Assembly: GCF_026008515.1 (NCBI RefSeq)
Contig: NZ_BQYM01000010.1
Span: 124,001-188,000 of the forward strand
DNA: 64,000 nt
Source of the DNA: Hoyosella levis
GTDB taxonomy: Bacteria; Actinomycetota; Actinomycetes; Mycobacteriales; Mycobacteriaceae
Direction of reading: 5' to 3'
Positions within the stretch are counted from its first letter, which is position 1. The number at the start of each line of letters is the position of its first letter. Below are positions 16,298 to 25,179 of the stretch, in pieces. The notes beneath the pieces are model-generated. The model did not search any database. It saw only the letters and a list, made by a program, of their open reading frames with translations, and was not told the DNA's origin. The translations under genes were made by a program, and so were the position numbers.

Positions 16298-16989
16298 CGC
16301 TCGTCTCCCGCTGCCGCGAGCAGGTGCGCCGCGAGCTTGTCGGGGCAGGCCAGCGCAGGAATGTGCCCCGCGGGCACCACGAGGGGCTCGATCCCTAGCC
16401 GTTCCCGGCATACACGCTGCTGGAACGGGAGCGGGAACAAGCGATCATCCCGGCCCACGATCACCACGGTGCGCGCGGCAGGCCACTCCGGACCCGTCCA
16501 CGCGGTGGTGAACGGCGTTGCCGACTGGTCATAGAGGTGCGCGATGCTTTCCTCGATGAGGCGCGGGTCCACATCGTGGAGGAAAATCTCCACCGGATCA
16601 AAAGGCGCATCGGGGTCGCGCCCCTGCTCCACCGCGTACGCCTTCTCGGCTTCCGCCTGCCCCGTCGCGGACCACCATTGCCCGCCCGTCTCGCCCGGCG
16701 CGGGAATCATCGGAGACACGAGCACCAGCGTCGCGCCGGGAATCCGCTCGCACGCCAGCACCGCGGTGAACGCGCCCATCGAGTGCCCCACCACGACCAC
16801 CGGCTCCGCATGCCGCTCGGGCACGCATGCCACCGCGACCCGCGCGTAGTCGTCGAAGCCCGCGGCATCATCCGCGCACGGCAGGTCCGGCGCATGCACC
16901 GCATGGCCCGCGGCCTCGAGCAATGGGGTCACCTGGTGCCAGTACCACGAGTCCGAGGCCGCGCCGTGGATCAGCAGGAACGTCGCCAT
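16276..16989 (-). CDS. alpha/beta hydrolase
   Basis: A 237-residue hydrolase. LLIHGAASDSWYWH forms the oxyanion region, GHSMG (68-72) holds the nucleophile S70, an acidic residue lies in VIVGRDDRLFP, and the catalytic His is in VPAGHIPALACPD. The pattern matches MES/hydroxynitrile-lyase-like esterases of about 230-260 residues. I start at ATG 16989; a GTG three codons upstream is equally possible. It is divergent from the NUDIX gene and overlaps the anti-sigma gene tail-to-tail. The substrate is unknown. Confidence 0.85.
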   Translation of the reverse strand: MATFLLIHGAASDSWYWHQVTPLLEAAGHAVHAPDLPCADDAAGFDDYARVAVACVPERHAEPVVVVGHSMGAFTAVLACERIPGATLVLVSPMIPAPGETGGQWWSATGQAEAEKAYAVEQGRDPDAPFDPVEIFLHDVDPRLIEESIAHLYDQSATPFTTAWTGPEWPAARTVVIVGRDDRLFPLPFQQRVCRERLGIEPLVVPAGHIPALACPDKLAAHLLAAAGDERQGADSA

Positions 16990-17012
16990 GGTCCTCACGG
17001 TAGCGTGACGGT

Positions 17013-17576
17013 GTGACGCTTTCCGTCGACCGCGCGCTCGAGGCCATCGCCAATAATCGGCCCGTGGCTGTCGATGCGCCCGGCATGCAGGCCGCGACCG
17101 CGCTGATCATCACCCGCGAGCAGGATCCGCGCGCCCTGTTCATCCGCCGGGCGCAGCGCGACGGGGACCGCTGGTCCGGGCATGCCGCGCTGCCTGGTGG
17201 CAAGGTCTCCCCCGCCGACGTGGACCGGGTCGCCACCGCGCGGCGCGAGGCCCACGAGGAAACCGGCATCACCGGACTCTCCACGATCGGCGCGCTCGAT
17301 GACATCAAGGGCTGGTTCCGCACCGGGGTCGTCACGCCCGTCGTGTTCACCATCCCCGAGCCGCCGCCGCTCATCCTCGAGGCGAGCGAGGTCGCTGACG
17401 CAGACTGGATACCCCTCGAGGTGCTGGCCGACCGTGCCGCCCGCACCCGTCACCCCTACCCCCGCCTCGGCCCGTGGAAAGCCTGGACGGTGCCGTTCGG
17501 CGAGACCGGCGACCCACTGATCATCTGGGGGCTGACCTATCGCATCCTGCGACGATTCCTCGAGCTCTGCCAATAG
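17013..17576 (+). CDS. NUDIX hydrolase, CoA-pyrophosphatase-like
   Basis: A 187-residue protein with a NUDIX box around residues 62-86 (LPGGKVSPAD, then RREAHEETGI). LFIRRAQRDGDRWSGHAALP precedes it, as in the CoA/NADH-pyrophosphatase branch. The box has Asp in place of the usual first Glu and one extra residue, but the catalytic REAHEETG core is intact. It would hydrolyse a nucleoside diphosphate linked to another group, possibly CoA derivatives. It is transcribed alone or with the small membrane protein 52 bases downstream. Confidence 0.85.
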   Translation: MTLSVDRALEAIANNRPVAVDAPGMQAATALIITREQDPRALFIRRAQRDGDRWSGHAALPGGKVSPADVDRVATARREAHEETGITGLSTIGALDDIKGWFRTGVVTPVVFTIPEPPPLILEASEVADADWIPLEVLADRAARTRHPYPRLGPWKAWTVPFGETGDPLIIWGLTYRILRRFLELCQ

Positions 17577-17628
17577 GGCACGTGCGCACCGGTAGTGGGC
17601 CCGGGGGAAGGACCGGTACGGTTGAGGC

Positions 17629-17910
17629 ATGGGCCCACACTCCGACACCTCCTGGCAGGACCCCTGGGACAACGACGAGCTCGGCGATGATGCTCCCCGT
17701 CGCACCGGTCCCCGCTGGACCACCATCGTCGCCTGGATCGCCATCGCCGCGATGGTGCTCGTGCCCATGATGTCGTTGTTCAACCTATACCGGGCCGTTC
17801 CGCTGCTGGTGATCCTGTGCTTCGCCATCCTCGGCGGCATCATCTACCTGGTCAGCACCCGAGGCGGCGAGCTCATCGCGCGCATCAACGACAAGCTCGG
17901 CAGGAAATAG
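17629..17910 (+). CDS. small two-helix membrane protein
   Basis: A 93-residue protein. A hydrophilic acidic N-terminus (about 35 residues, rich in Asp, Trp and Pro) is followed by two hydrophobic helices (about residues 38-58 and 60-80) and a basic tail. No family motif is recognised. It lies 52 bases after the NUDIX gene on the same strand, so it may share its transcript. The gap after it (17911-18117) holds two palindromic repeats. Confidence 0.65.
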   Translation: MGPHSDTSWQDPWDNDELGDDAPRRTGPRWTTIVAWIAIAAMVLVPMMSLFNLYRAVPLLVILCFAILGGIIYLVSTRGGELIARINDKLGRK

Positions 17911-17957
17911 CGCTCGGGCGTTCGCGGCCGTGCCGGCTTCGCACCGGAGGCCTCGCT

Positions 17958-18027
17958 CGATCCGCCTACGAAACGAAACCATTCGGCGGTCGAAGACCCT
18001 GATTCCGTTGAGTCCCATAGGCCAATT
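17958..18027. repeat. dispersed palindromic element, copy 1
   Basis: Its two ends match those of a second copy at 44813-44882: 16 of 18 positions at the left (17958-17975) and 19 of 21 at the right (18007-18027). The middle is divergent. In this copy the inverted-repeat ends are degraded. It lies between convergent genes, as does the other copy. Confidence 0.55.
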
Positions 18028-18048
18028 CGCGGCACGAGCCATTGCCCA

Positions 18049-18103
18049 CGCCGATCGTGAAGCTCTGGCCACGTCACGCGTGACTGAACTTTCACGATCG
18101 GCG
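18049..18103. repeat. intergenic stem-loop of the CGATCGTGAA type, copy 1
   Basis: CGCCGATCGTGAA (18049-18061) pairs perfectly with TTCACGATCGGCG (18091-18103). A further 12-base palindrome (GTCACGCGTGAC) lies inside the loop. It sits between the convergent small membrane protein and thiamine-binding protein genes, so it could act as a bidirectional terminator. A related stem with the same CGATCGTGAA arm is at 41859-41901. Confidence 0.55.
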
Positions 18104-18117
18104 GCATGCCCCGGCAG

Positions 18118-18420
18118 CTAGGACTGCTCGAGCCTCGCCTCGACCCGCGCGACCTTGCCCTCGATCTCGCCGTCATGGCCGGGCCTGATATCGGCCTTGA
18201 GGACCAGTGAGACGCGCGAGCCATAGTCGCCCACGGCCTCGCAGGCGCGCTTGATCACGGCCATGCACTCGTCCCACTCCCCCTCGATGGTGGTGAACAT
18301 CGCGTCGGTGTGGTTGGGCAGACCGGATGCGCGCACCACCTTGACCGCGGCAGCGACGGCGTCGGACATCGAATCATCGGGCGCACCGCCGGAAGGGGCG
18401 ACAGAGAAAGCAATCAGCAT
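18118..18420 (-). CDS. MTH1187-family thiamine-binding protein
   Basis: A 100-residue protein of the DUF77/MTH1187 family. It shows MLIAFSVAPSGGAPDDSMSDAVAAAVKVVR at the front, then GLPNHTDAMFTTIEGEWDE and RVSLVLKADIRPG, the usual ferredoxin-like beta-alpha-beta repeats. Relatives bind thiamine and may buffer or sense it. ATG 18420 gives the normal family length; further upstream in-frame codons are not family-like. It is transcribed alone and converges on the small membrane protein gene. Confidence 0.85.
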   Translation of the reverse strand: MLIAFSVAPSGGAPDDSMSDAVAAAVKVVRASGLPNHTDAMFTTIEGEWDECMAVIKRACEAVGDYGSRVSLVLKADIRPGHDGEIEGKVARVEARLEQS

Positions 18421-18542
18421 GGTTCCACGGTATTCGAGGCGACAGCCCCGTGTGGAGGCCTCGCCGCGGCCGCGCGGCCGTGCACCGGGCCTTAGCCGCT
18501 CGCCGCGCCCCGGACACACCAATCAGCCCCGGACACACCAGT

Positions 18543-18574
18543 GAGCCCCGGTTCCGCGAAGGGAACCGGGGCTC
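18543..18574. terminator. perfect stem-loop downstream of the DesA3-like operon
   Basis: A 13-bp perfect stem (GAGCCCCGGTTCC at 18543-18555 with its inverse at 18562-18574) closes a 6-base loop, 50 bases after the desaturase stop on the minus strand. Just to the left, CCCCGGACACACCA occurs twice in tandem (about 18507-18541). Confidence 0.6.
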
Positions 18575-18623
18575 ATGCGACTGGCATCATCCAGCTGGGA
18601 TCAAGCAGCTGTGCCTACCTGGA

Positions 18624-19751
18624 TCAGGCGGCGACGAGCTCGCGATCCGTGGTGCTGGCGAGCTGGGCCTGCGCGGCCTTCGTCTTGCGGCTGTCGGGCA
18701 GCGCCAGGCGGAAGATCTTCTTGTAGACCGATCCGAACTGGCCGAGGAACGAGCCCGTGTTGTACGGCAGGCCGTACTTGGCGCAGACTTCCTGGACCTT
18801 GGGCGACATCTCGGCGTAGCGGTGCGCCGGGACGTCGGGGAACAGGTGGTGCTCGATCTGGAAGCTCAGGTTGCCGGACATGATGTGCATGAGCCGGCCG
18901 CCGTGGAAGTTGGCGGAGCCGAGGATCTGGCGGTAGTACCAGGCGCCCTTCGACTCGTTCTCGGTCTCCTCGATCGAGAACTCCTGCACGTTGGCGGGGA
19001 AGTGACCGTTGAAGATCACAGCGGAGGACCAGATGTTGCGGATGAAGTTCGCCGTGACGTTGCCGGCGAAGGTGACGGGGAAGAACGGGCCGGAGAGCGC
19101 CGGGAAGATCAGGTAGTCCTTCAGCGCCTGCTTGCGTCCCTTGTCGAGCGCGCGGCCGAAGCTCTCGCGGGCCTCGGCAAAGGACTTCTCGCCACGGATG
19201 ACCTTCTCGGACTCCGCTTCCTGGAGGGCGGTGCCCCACTGGAAGAAGGACTGCAGCAGGATCGCGAAGACCGGGTTGAGCAGCCAGATCGGGTGCCACG
19301 GGGTCTCTTCGGTCATGCGCATGACGCCGTAGCCGCTGGCGTCATGGTCCTTGCCCACGATGTTGGTGTACGTGTGGTGGACGTAGTTGTGCGTGTAGCG
19401 CCAGCTGTCCGCCGAGATGGTGTTGTCCCACTCGAAGTTCTTCGAGGTCAGCTCGGGGTCCTGCATCCAGTCGTACTGGCCGTGCATGACGTTGTGGCCG
19501 ATCTCCATGTTGTCGAGGATCTTGGCCGCGCTCAGCGAGGCGACGCCCGCGAGCCAGAACGGCGGGATGATGCCGGCCCACAGGAAGCCACGGCCCGCGA
19601 CCTCGAGCTTGCGCTGGACATCGATGATGTTGCGGATGTAGTCGGCGTCGCGCTGGCCGAGGTCAGAGACGACCTCCTGGCGGATCGCGTCGAGATCCTT
19701 GCCGAGTGCTTCGATCTGGTCCGTGGTGAGATCTGGATGGGTGGTAATCAT
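18624..19751 (-). CDS. desA3: membrane fatty acid / acyl-CoA desaturase (DesA3-like)
   Basis: A 375-residue di-iron membrane desaturase with the three His boxes HNVMH (86-90), HNYVHH (121-126) and QIEHH (298-302), and hydrophobic helices around residues 56-78 and 190-225. It would introduce a delta-9 double bond into stearoyl- or palmitoyl-CoA, using electrons from the reductase encoded 35 bases upstream. In M. tuberculosis, Rv3229c (DesA3) and Rv3230c form this two-component complex. ATG 19751 has GGAGAT at ideal distance. A second, fused version of the same pair lies at 28478-30694. Confidence 0.88.
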   Translation of the reverse strand: MITTHPDLTTDQIEALGKDLDAIRQEVVSDLGQRDADYIRNIIDVQRKLEVAGRGFLWAGIIPPFWLAGVASLSAAKILDNMEIGHNVMHGQYDWMQDPELTSKNFEWDNTISADSWRYTHNYVHHTYTNIVGKDHDASGYGVMRMTEETPWHPIWLLNPVFAILLQSFFQWGTALQEAESEKVIRGEKSFAEARESFGRALDKGRKQALKDYLIFPALSGPFFPVTFAGNVTANFIRNIWSSAVIFNGHFPANVQEFSIEETENESKGAWYYRQILGSANFHGGRLMHIMSGNLSFQIEHHLFPDVPAHRYAEMSPKVQEVCAKYGLPYNTGSFLGQFGSVYKKIFRLALPDSRKTKAAQAQLASTTDRELVAA

Positions 19752-19785
19752 GATTATCTCCTTTAGCTGTTGAATCTTGAAGTGA

Positions 19786-20904
19786 TTAGAGGTTGACGCT
19801 TACGTCGCCGCAGGGCGCGGTGACACAGATCTGGATGTCCTTGTCCTCTTCGGAGTCGATCTCGCCAGTCATGACGTTGCGAGTCGTTCCGAAGTCCTTG
19901 CGCTTGGTGCACGAGAAGCAGATGCCCATCCGGCAGCCGTACTCCGGCGTGAGCCCCGCCTCCTCGGCCTGCTCGAGGATGCTGCGGCCGTTGTTGGTCA
20001 CCTTCTTGTCCGCGAAGGTGAAGGCGAGATCGCCCTCGACGTCGTCGGAGGGAACGGTGCGGACCGGCGCCGCGAACTGCTCGAGGTGGAGCTGGTCGTC
20101 GAGACCATCCTCGGCGTAGATCTTGCGCACCGCGTCCATCAGGGGCAGCGGTCCGCAGAGGAACGTCTCTGCCTCGTGGAAGTACGGCTCCGCGGCGACG
20201 AGGTGCTCGCGGTTGAAGTACCCGTGCAGGTCGCCACCGGTCTCTTGCTCGGTGTAGGCCCGGACGATCTTCACCGATGGGTACTGCTCCTTGAGCTCGT
20301 CGAGCTCGCGGCGGTAGATGATGTCGTCCTCGGTGAACGCGTAGTGCAGGAATGTGATCTTGCCGTTGTAGGCCTTGTCGCAGAGCGTCCGCAGCATCGA
20401 CATCACCGGGGTGATGCCGGAGCCACCGCTGATCAGCAGGATACGGCGCGGGTGCGGCAGCGGAACGAAGAACTCGCCCTGAGCCGGCGAGAGGGTCACG
20501 ATCATCCCGGGCTTGGCGTTGTCACGCAGGTGCCGGGAAACGAGTCCGTTGGGGTCCACCTTGATGGTGAGCTCGATGCGACCGTCGCGGCGGAACTGCG
20601 AGTCGGCGGGCGAGTAGCAGCGGGTGCGGCGAATGCCATCGATATCGACCGAGAGGCGCACGAACTGCCCTGCTCGGAAGCCCTTCCAGTTCGCGTTGGG
20701 CCGCAGGGTCAGCGTCACGCTGTCCTTGGTCTTGCGGTCGACCGCGATGACCTCGGCCCGGATGTCGGTGAGCGACCACGCGGGGTCGATCATGCTGACA
20801 TAGCGGTCCACGCTGTGGGGGCTTGCCATGGCTCGGGCGATCGACGATCCCAGAACACGTCGTCCTGGTCGTGATGACGTCACCACACTCATTGCTGTAC
20901 GCAT
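19786..20904 (-). CDS. desaturase-partner ferredoxin reductase (Rv3230c-like, FNR plus 2Fe-2S)
   Basis: A 372-residue oxidoreductase. The N-terminal SPHSVDRYVSMIDPAWSLTD matches the Rv3230c lead. The FAD domain shows RCYSPADSQ and GLVSRHL, the NAD domain shows ISGGSGITPVMSMLRTL, and the C-terminal plant-type 2Fe-2S domain has C324, C329, C332 and C365. It moves electrons from NAD(P)H to the DesA3-like desaturase downstream. ATG 20904 has AGGAG 6-7 bases upstream. The two genes form one minus-strand operon, with a candidate operator at 20958-20975. Confidence 0.9.
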   Translation of the reverse strand: MRTAMSVVTSSRPGRRVLGSSIARAMASPHSVDRYVSMIDPAWSLTDIRAEVIAVDRKTKDSVTLTLRPNANWKGFRAGQFVRLSVDIDGIRRTRCYSPADSQFRRDGRIELTIKVDPNGLVSRHLRDNAKPGMIVTLSPAQGEFFVPLPHPRRILLISGGSGITPVMSMLRTLCDKAYNGKITFLHYAFTEDDIIYRRELDELKEQYPSVKIVRAYTEQETGGDLHGYFNREHLVAAEPYFHEAETFLCGPLPLMDAVRKIYAEDGLDDQLHLEQFAAPVRTVPSDDVEGDLAFTFADKKVTNNGRSILEQAEEAGLTPEYGCRMGICFSCTKRKDFGTTRNVMTGEIDSEEDKDIQICVTAPCGDVSVNL

Positions 20905-21223
20905 CTACACTCCTAGGGCTCGTGACGTGTACTGGGCCGGTCGACCCGATGCACTCAGAGTACATGTGTGCACTCAAAAGTCGATGCTTTGAGCGGTGTG
21001 TTCCCAGTCACCGCGAGCGAATGACCAGGGAATCGCTGGCAGTCGCAGTGAACGCACGTTCCCTCATGCCGGAGAGCGAGAGCACGGCAGGCCGCTCTCG
21101 CGGTAGCGGTCGTCGGCGAAACTACCGGGCGAGCCCAGCAAGCCATGGCATCATTCCCAGGACCCTGGAAAGAGGTTGCCGCCGAACGCTGCGCGGCCGT
21201 AATCCTCCCAACGCGCGATCGGA
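20905..21223. other. 319-base regulatory gap between divergent genes
   Basis: This gap separates the reductase-desaturase operon (minus) from the adenylate-forming enzyme (plus). Apart from the palindrome at 20958-20975, I see no gene. Short open frames across it show no coding resemblance. Promoters for both directions should lie here. Confidence 0.5.
20958..20975. promoter_or_regulatory. palindromic operator candidate upstream of the desaturase operon
   Basis: GAGTACATGTGTGCACTC is an imperfect palindrome (arms GAGTaCA and TGcACTC) about 55 bases upstream of the reductase start. GCACTC also occurs directly before it (20951-20956). Position and symmetry fit a TetR- or GntR-type regulator of lipid desaturation. 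No cognate regulator gene is adjacent. Confidence 0.4.
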
Positions 21224-22573
21224 GTGCATGTGCTCAGCAACCTGCTGGCGAGCAAGAAACCCTCCCCCGACGAGATCCAGGCCTTGCAGCGCGCACGGCT
21301 AGCCGAGGCGGTCTCGCACGCGCGCGCCCATTCGCCGCTGTTCGCCGAGCTGTACCGGGACCTGCCCGATGCCGTCACCGAGCCGGGATCGCTGCCAGTG
21401 ACCGGCAAGCCGGGCCTGATGGCCGATTTCGACCGGTGGACGACCGACCGCGAGCTCACCCGCGAGCAGCTCGAGGAGTTCCTGGCCCGTCCCGATCTCG
21501 CCGGCACCCGTTTCCGCGACAAGTACCTCGTGACGACAACCTCTGGGACAACCGGCAGGCGCGGGTTGTTCGTCATCTCGCCGGACGAGCTCCGCGCGGT
21601 GTCCGGGCCGGCCTATCGCATCAGCACGGCGGGCCTGCTGATGTCACCGGTCCGCACGGCCCGGCTGCTCGCCAAGGGCCTCCGCTCCGCGACGATCATG
21701 GTGTCGATCGGCCATTACGCGATGAACTCCATGTGGTCACTAGCGCACGGCACGGGCAGCAAGAGGCACCAGCGGTATTCCTCGCTGCAGCCGCTGCCCG
21801 AGCTCGTCGCGCAGCTCAATGCGTTCGATCCGGCGACACTGACGGGGACATCAGGGATCGTGGCGCTGCTCGCTGGGGAGAAGGCAGCGGGTCGGCTGCG
21901 CATCTCGCCAGCGATCGTGACGATCTCCGGCGAAGCGCTGTCCGAGGAGGAACGCGCGCTAATCACGAGGGAGTTCGGCGCGCGCCTCATCGACATGTAT
22001 GCGGCGAACGAGGCGCTGAGACTGAGCACGAGCTGCGCGCACGGCTGGCATCACGTCTTCACCGACTGGGTGATCTTCGAGCCGGTCGAGGAGGATTACT
22101 CCCCCACCGCCGTCGGCAGCCAGTCGCATTCGGTGCTGATCAGCGTGCTGTATCGCAGGACGCAGCCGCTGCTGCGGTACGAGCTCGGCGATTCGGTGAT
22201 GCAACGACCGGATCCGTGCCCCTGCGGCAGCCCGTACCCGGCGTTCAGGGTGCGCGGGCGCAAGACCGATGTATTGCGCAACGGCGACGGGAGCCAGGTC
22301 GCGATCGCGCAGTCCCTGCTCCTCGCCCTCACGAAACGGGTCGAGGGAATCCGGAAGCTCCAGCTAGTGCAGGTGGATGAGAGCACGCTGCGGCTCCGGA
22401 TGCTCCCGGCCGAGGGGACGAGCCTCGAGGAGCTGTGGCCGCGGGTGCGCGACGAGTTCGACAGCCTGCTCGCCGAGCACGACCTGGCCCGGTTCACGGT
22501 CACGCGAGCCGACGAACCACCTCAAATGAGCCCAGGAGGCAAGTTCCGGTCGTTCGTGCCGGCCGATGACTGA
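21224..22573 (+). CDS. phenylacetate-CoA-ligase-like adenylate-forming enzyme
   Basis: A 449-residue ANL-superfamily protein of the PaaK/F390-synthetase-like branch. The phosphate-binding loop is TTTSGTTGRRGLFV, ISGEALSEEE and DMYAANEA are the mid motifs, and the C-terminal region has RYELGDSV with a Cys-containing PDPCPCGSPYPAFRVRGRK, typical of PaaK relatives. It would activate a carboxylate as an acyl-adenylate. Starts at GTG 21224 or GTG 21230 are both possible. It overlaps the ATP-grasp gene by 8 bases. No CoA-specific partner or carrier protein is nearby, so the acceptor of the acyl group is unknown. Confidence 0.8.
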   Translation: MHVLSNLLASKKPSPDEIQALQRARLAEAVSHARAHSPLFAELYRDLPDAVTEPGSLPVTGKPGLMADFDRWTTDRELTREQLEEFLARPDLAGTRFRDKYLVTTTSGTTGRRGLFVISPDELRAVSGPAYRISTAGLLMSPVRTARLLAKGLRSATIMVSIGHYAMNSMWSLAHGTGSKRHQRYSSLQPLPELVAQLNAFDPATLTGTSGIVALLAGEKAAGRLRISPAIVTISGEALSEEERALITREFGARLIDMYAANEALRLSTSCAHGWHHVFTDWVIFEPVEEDYSPTAVGSQSHSVLISVLYRRTQPLLRYELGDSVMQRPDPCPCGSPYPAFRVRGRKTDVLRNGDGSQVAIAQSLLLALTKRVEGIRKLQLVQVDESTLRLRMLPAEGTSLEELWPRVRDEFDSLLAEHDLARFTVTRADEPPQMSPGGKFRSFVPADD

Positions 22574-23648
22574 CCCCGACGGCCACACCCTGTTCAACCA
22601 TGACGCGCAGCACTGCTACAGCGGCATGGACACGGTGCCGGGCTTCGGCTACTACGCATCCCGCGTGCTGGCGCTCAGCTCGCCAGGCGATACCGTCCAG
22701 CTCCCCGCAGAGCTTGCCGACGACTACCCCCACGTCATGGAGCACTACAACGCCGTGGGACTCGACTGCGCCCGGAACATCGTGTGGACGCTGGACCCCG
22801 CAGCGGTGGCGGAGCTCCCCGGCGCGCGCTATTCCGTGTACCGGTTCCGCTCCGCTCACCACCGGCTGCGCCCGAACGAGCGCCGGCTCGCGGCAACGAA
22901 CCGCTTTGAGAACAAGAACCGGTTCCTCGAGCTTTGCCGCTATCACGGATTCCCGGTGCCCGAGACCCGGTTCTTCGGCGCGGGGGAACCTCCGCGGCTC
23001 GACGGGCTGCCGTTCCCGGTGCTCGTGAAGCAGGCCACCGATGCCGGAGGCGCCAGCATCCGCGCGTGCACCAGCCTCGCCGACGTCCGGGAGGCCGCGG
23101 CCATGGCGCCCGCGGAGTACCAGATCCAGGAGTCGCTCACCGCGTCGGCGTTCCTGAACGTGCTGTACCGCGCGGGGCCGGGCGGCGCCGAGCACGTGGC
23201 AACGACGACGCAGATCATGCGCGGGTTCCAGCACGCGGGAAACCAGTACCCCGCCCGGACCGACCCGCGGCCAGTCACTGATCCGGTCGCCGACGTGCTT
23301 GCCCGCGAAGGCCTCGAGGAGATGCTTGGCATCGACGTTGCCGTGACCGAGCACGGTCTGCGGCTGCTCGAGGTGAACGCGCGATACAACAGCGCCAGCT
23401 ACCCTGCCGGGATCGCTCGCGTCCTCGGTGCACAACAATGGACTGCCCTGCAGATGCGCACCCGGTTCCGGACAGTCCGGCAGCTCGCCCGCTCCCTCGG
23501 CGAGCTGCGGTACGACCCGCGCCACCGGGCGGGAGTGGTGCTGGTCAACTGGGGGCCGGTAATCGTGGGCGAGATCGGGGTGCTGTTGATCAGCGATGAC
23601 GCGGACCTGACAGGCCTAGGAGCCGAGGTCGCCGCGGCGCTCAGATAG
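22566..23648 (+). CDS. ATP-grasp ligase-like protein
   Basis: A 360-residue protein. [22 protein letters not shown] and [21 protein letters not shown] form the ATP-grasp core, [17 protein letters not shown] follows, and [12 protein letters not shown] carries the metal-binding Glu/Asn. The N-terminal about 110 residues form a less familiar pre-ATP-grasp domain. ATP-grasp enzymes join a carboxylate to an amine via an acyl phosphate. The 8-base overlap with the adenylate-forming gene shows coupling, so the two enzymes probably act in sequence on one small molecule. No transporter or peptide precursor is visible. Confidence 0.8.
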   Translation: MTDPDGHTLFNHDAQHCYSGMDTVPGFGYYASRVLALSSPGDTVQLPAELADDYPHVMEHYNAVGLDCARNIVWTLDPAAVAELPGARYSVYRFRSAHHRLRPNERRLAATNRFENKNRFLELCRYHGFPVPETRFFGAGEPPRLDGLPFPVLVKQATDAGGASIRACTSLADVREAAAMAPAEYQIQESLTASAFLNVLYRAGPGGAEHVATTTQIMRGFQHAGNQYPARTDPRPVTDPVADVLAREGLEEMLGIDVAVTEHGLRLLEVNARYNSASYPAGIARVLGAQQWTALQMRTRFRTVRQLARSLGELRYDPRHRAGVVLVNWGPVIVGEIGVLLISDDADLTGLGAEVAAALR

Positions 23649-23802
23649 CCGGGCGGTTCCCGAATCGTTACTCAATGAATCTATTGGTTCGCGCGGGGCC
23701 TGTGGTTCCACTGTGCCAGAGTTCGAGCACACCCTTCCCGCTGGCTGCCCAAAGCCGCGACATGCCTCCGGCGGGGGCCATGCCACGACACGAGGAACGC
23801 CG

Positions 23803-25096
23803 ATGAGCACGATCACCGCCAAGCCCGAAACCACAAGACACTCGCTGCCGCGGATCATGCTCCTCGCGCTGTGCGCCACCCTCGCCGCTGCGCTTCCTGC
23901 GGCCGCGGACACTGTTGCCGACACGATCCCAGTGGTCGCCACCCCGCATGGAGTCGCGGTCACCCCGGACGGCACCCGTGCCTACGTCACCAACGGCGGT
24001 GATGCATCAGTGTCGGTCATCGACACCTCGACCAATACGGTCGTCGGCGCACCCATCACCGTCGGGACTGTTCCGCAGGGGCTGGCAGTGAGCCCCGACG
24101 GCAGCACCGTCTATGTGGCCAACGCCTTCACCGATGTGGTCTCGGTGATCGACACCACTACCAACATCGTCACCGGCACCATCAACGTCGGGAGCATTCC
24201 ACTCGCGGTGGCGTTCAGCCCGGACGGCAGCACTGCCTACGTCACTGTCACCACCACTGACCAGGTACAGGTGATCGACACCGCCACCAGTACGGTGATC
24301 GCCACGATCGGCGTCGGAGACGCCCCAGAGGGAGTCGCGGTCAGCCCCGACGGCAGCACCGTCTACGTCGCCAACAGGGTAGGTGATTCGGTGTCGGTGA
24401 TCGACACCACTTCCAACACGGTCACCACTACCATCGGCGTCGGTAACCGCCCCCATTGAGGTGGCGGTCACCCCGGACGGGGCAGCTGTCTACGTCACCA
24501 ACGCGGACGACGACACCGTATCGGTGATCGACACCGCCACCAACACCGTCACGGGCGCCCCGGTCCCGGTTGGCGGCGCACCTCTAGGCGTCGCCATCAC
24601 CCCCGACGGCTCGCGCGCCTACATCGCCAACAAGGACTCGGCCAACGTCTCGGTGATTGACACCGCCACGAACATGGTGATCGACTCGATCACCGTTGGC
24701 GCCGGTCCGCGCGGTGTGGCGCTCACCCCCGACGGCAGCACCGTCTACGTCACCAACGCGTTCGACGACACTGTTTCGGTGATCGCGGTCGAGGTCGCGC
24801 CCACGATCACCGGCACTCCTCCGGCTGGTGCCGTCGGCGAGCCGTTTGTCTTCAGCTTCACTGTCACCGGCCAGCCCGCGCCCACCGTCACCACCGTCGA
24901 CCCGCTCCCCGCCGGAATCACCTTGGCCCCCGACGGCACGCTCACTGGCACCCCCACTGAATCCGGTTCGTTCCCGATCACCGTCACCACCTCCAACGGC
25001 GTCGCCCCCGACGCCACGGCCAACGTGACGCTGGCGATCGCACCGGCCGAATGCACCGGCTCGCTCTGCCTGTCCGCCGGATCGTCGGGCAGCTGA
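23803..25096 (+). pseudogene. secreted YVTN beta-propeller protein, frameshifted, with C-terminal Ig-like domain
   Basis: ATG 23803 (GAGGAACG upstream) starts a signal peptide ([20 protein letters not shown]) and repeats of the type [20 protein letters not shown] with TNTV linkers. Near 24448-24455 the run CCCCC shifts the frame and a TGA follows at 24457-24459. Removing one C restores [13 protein letters not shown], and the propeller continues in the next frame to 24790. A putative Ig domain (APTITGTPPAGAVGEPFVFS, then PAGITLAPDGTLTGTPTESG) follows, with the tail CTGSLCLSAGSSGS. It is about 430 residues if read through. It could be a true mutation, phase variation or a sequencing error. It is exported, probably cell-wall associated. 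Confidence 0.8.
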
Positions 25097-25179
25097 GCCA
25101 TGCCGCGGCGGCGAGGCCCTGGCCCTCGCCGCCGCACACCCCAAGCCCGGCCCCGCGGGCAGACAAGGAAACCAGCACC

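Noticed and set aside
18450-19766. Long plus-strand frame opposite the DesA3-like gene, and similar ones at 5536-7011, 13189-14469 and 29297-30685
   Set aside because: Each lies opposite a gene with clear motifs and has biased low-complexity composition (His, Arg, Glu, Val-rich) typical of shadow frames.
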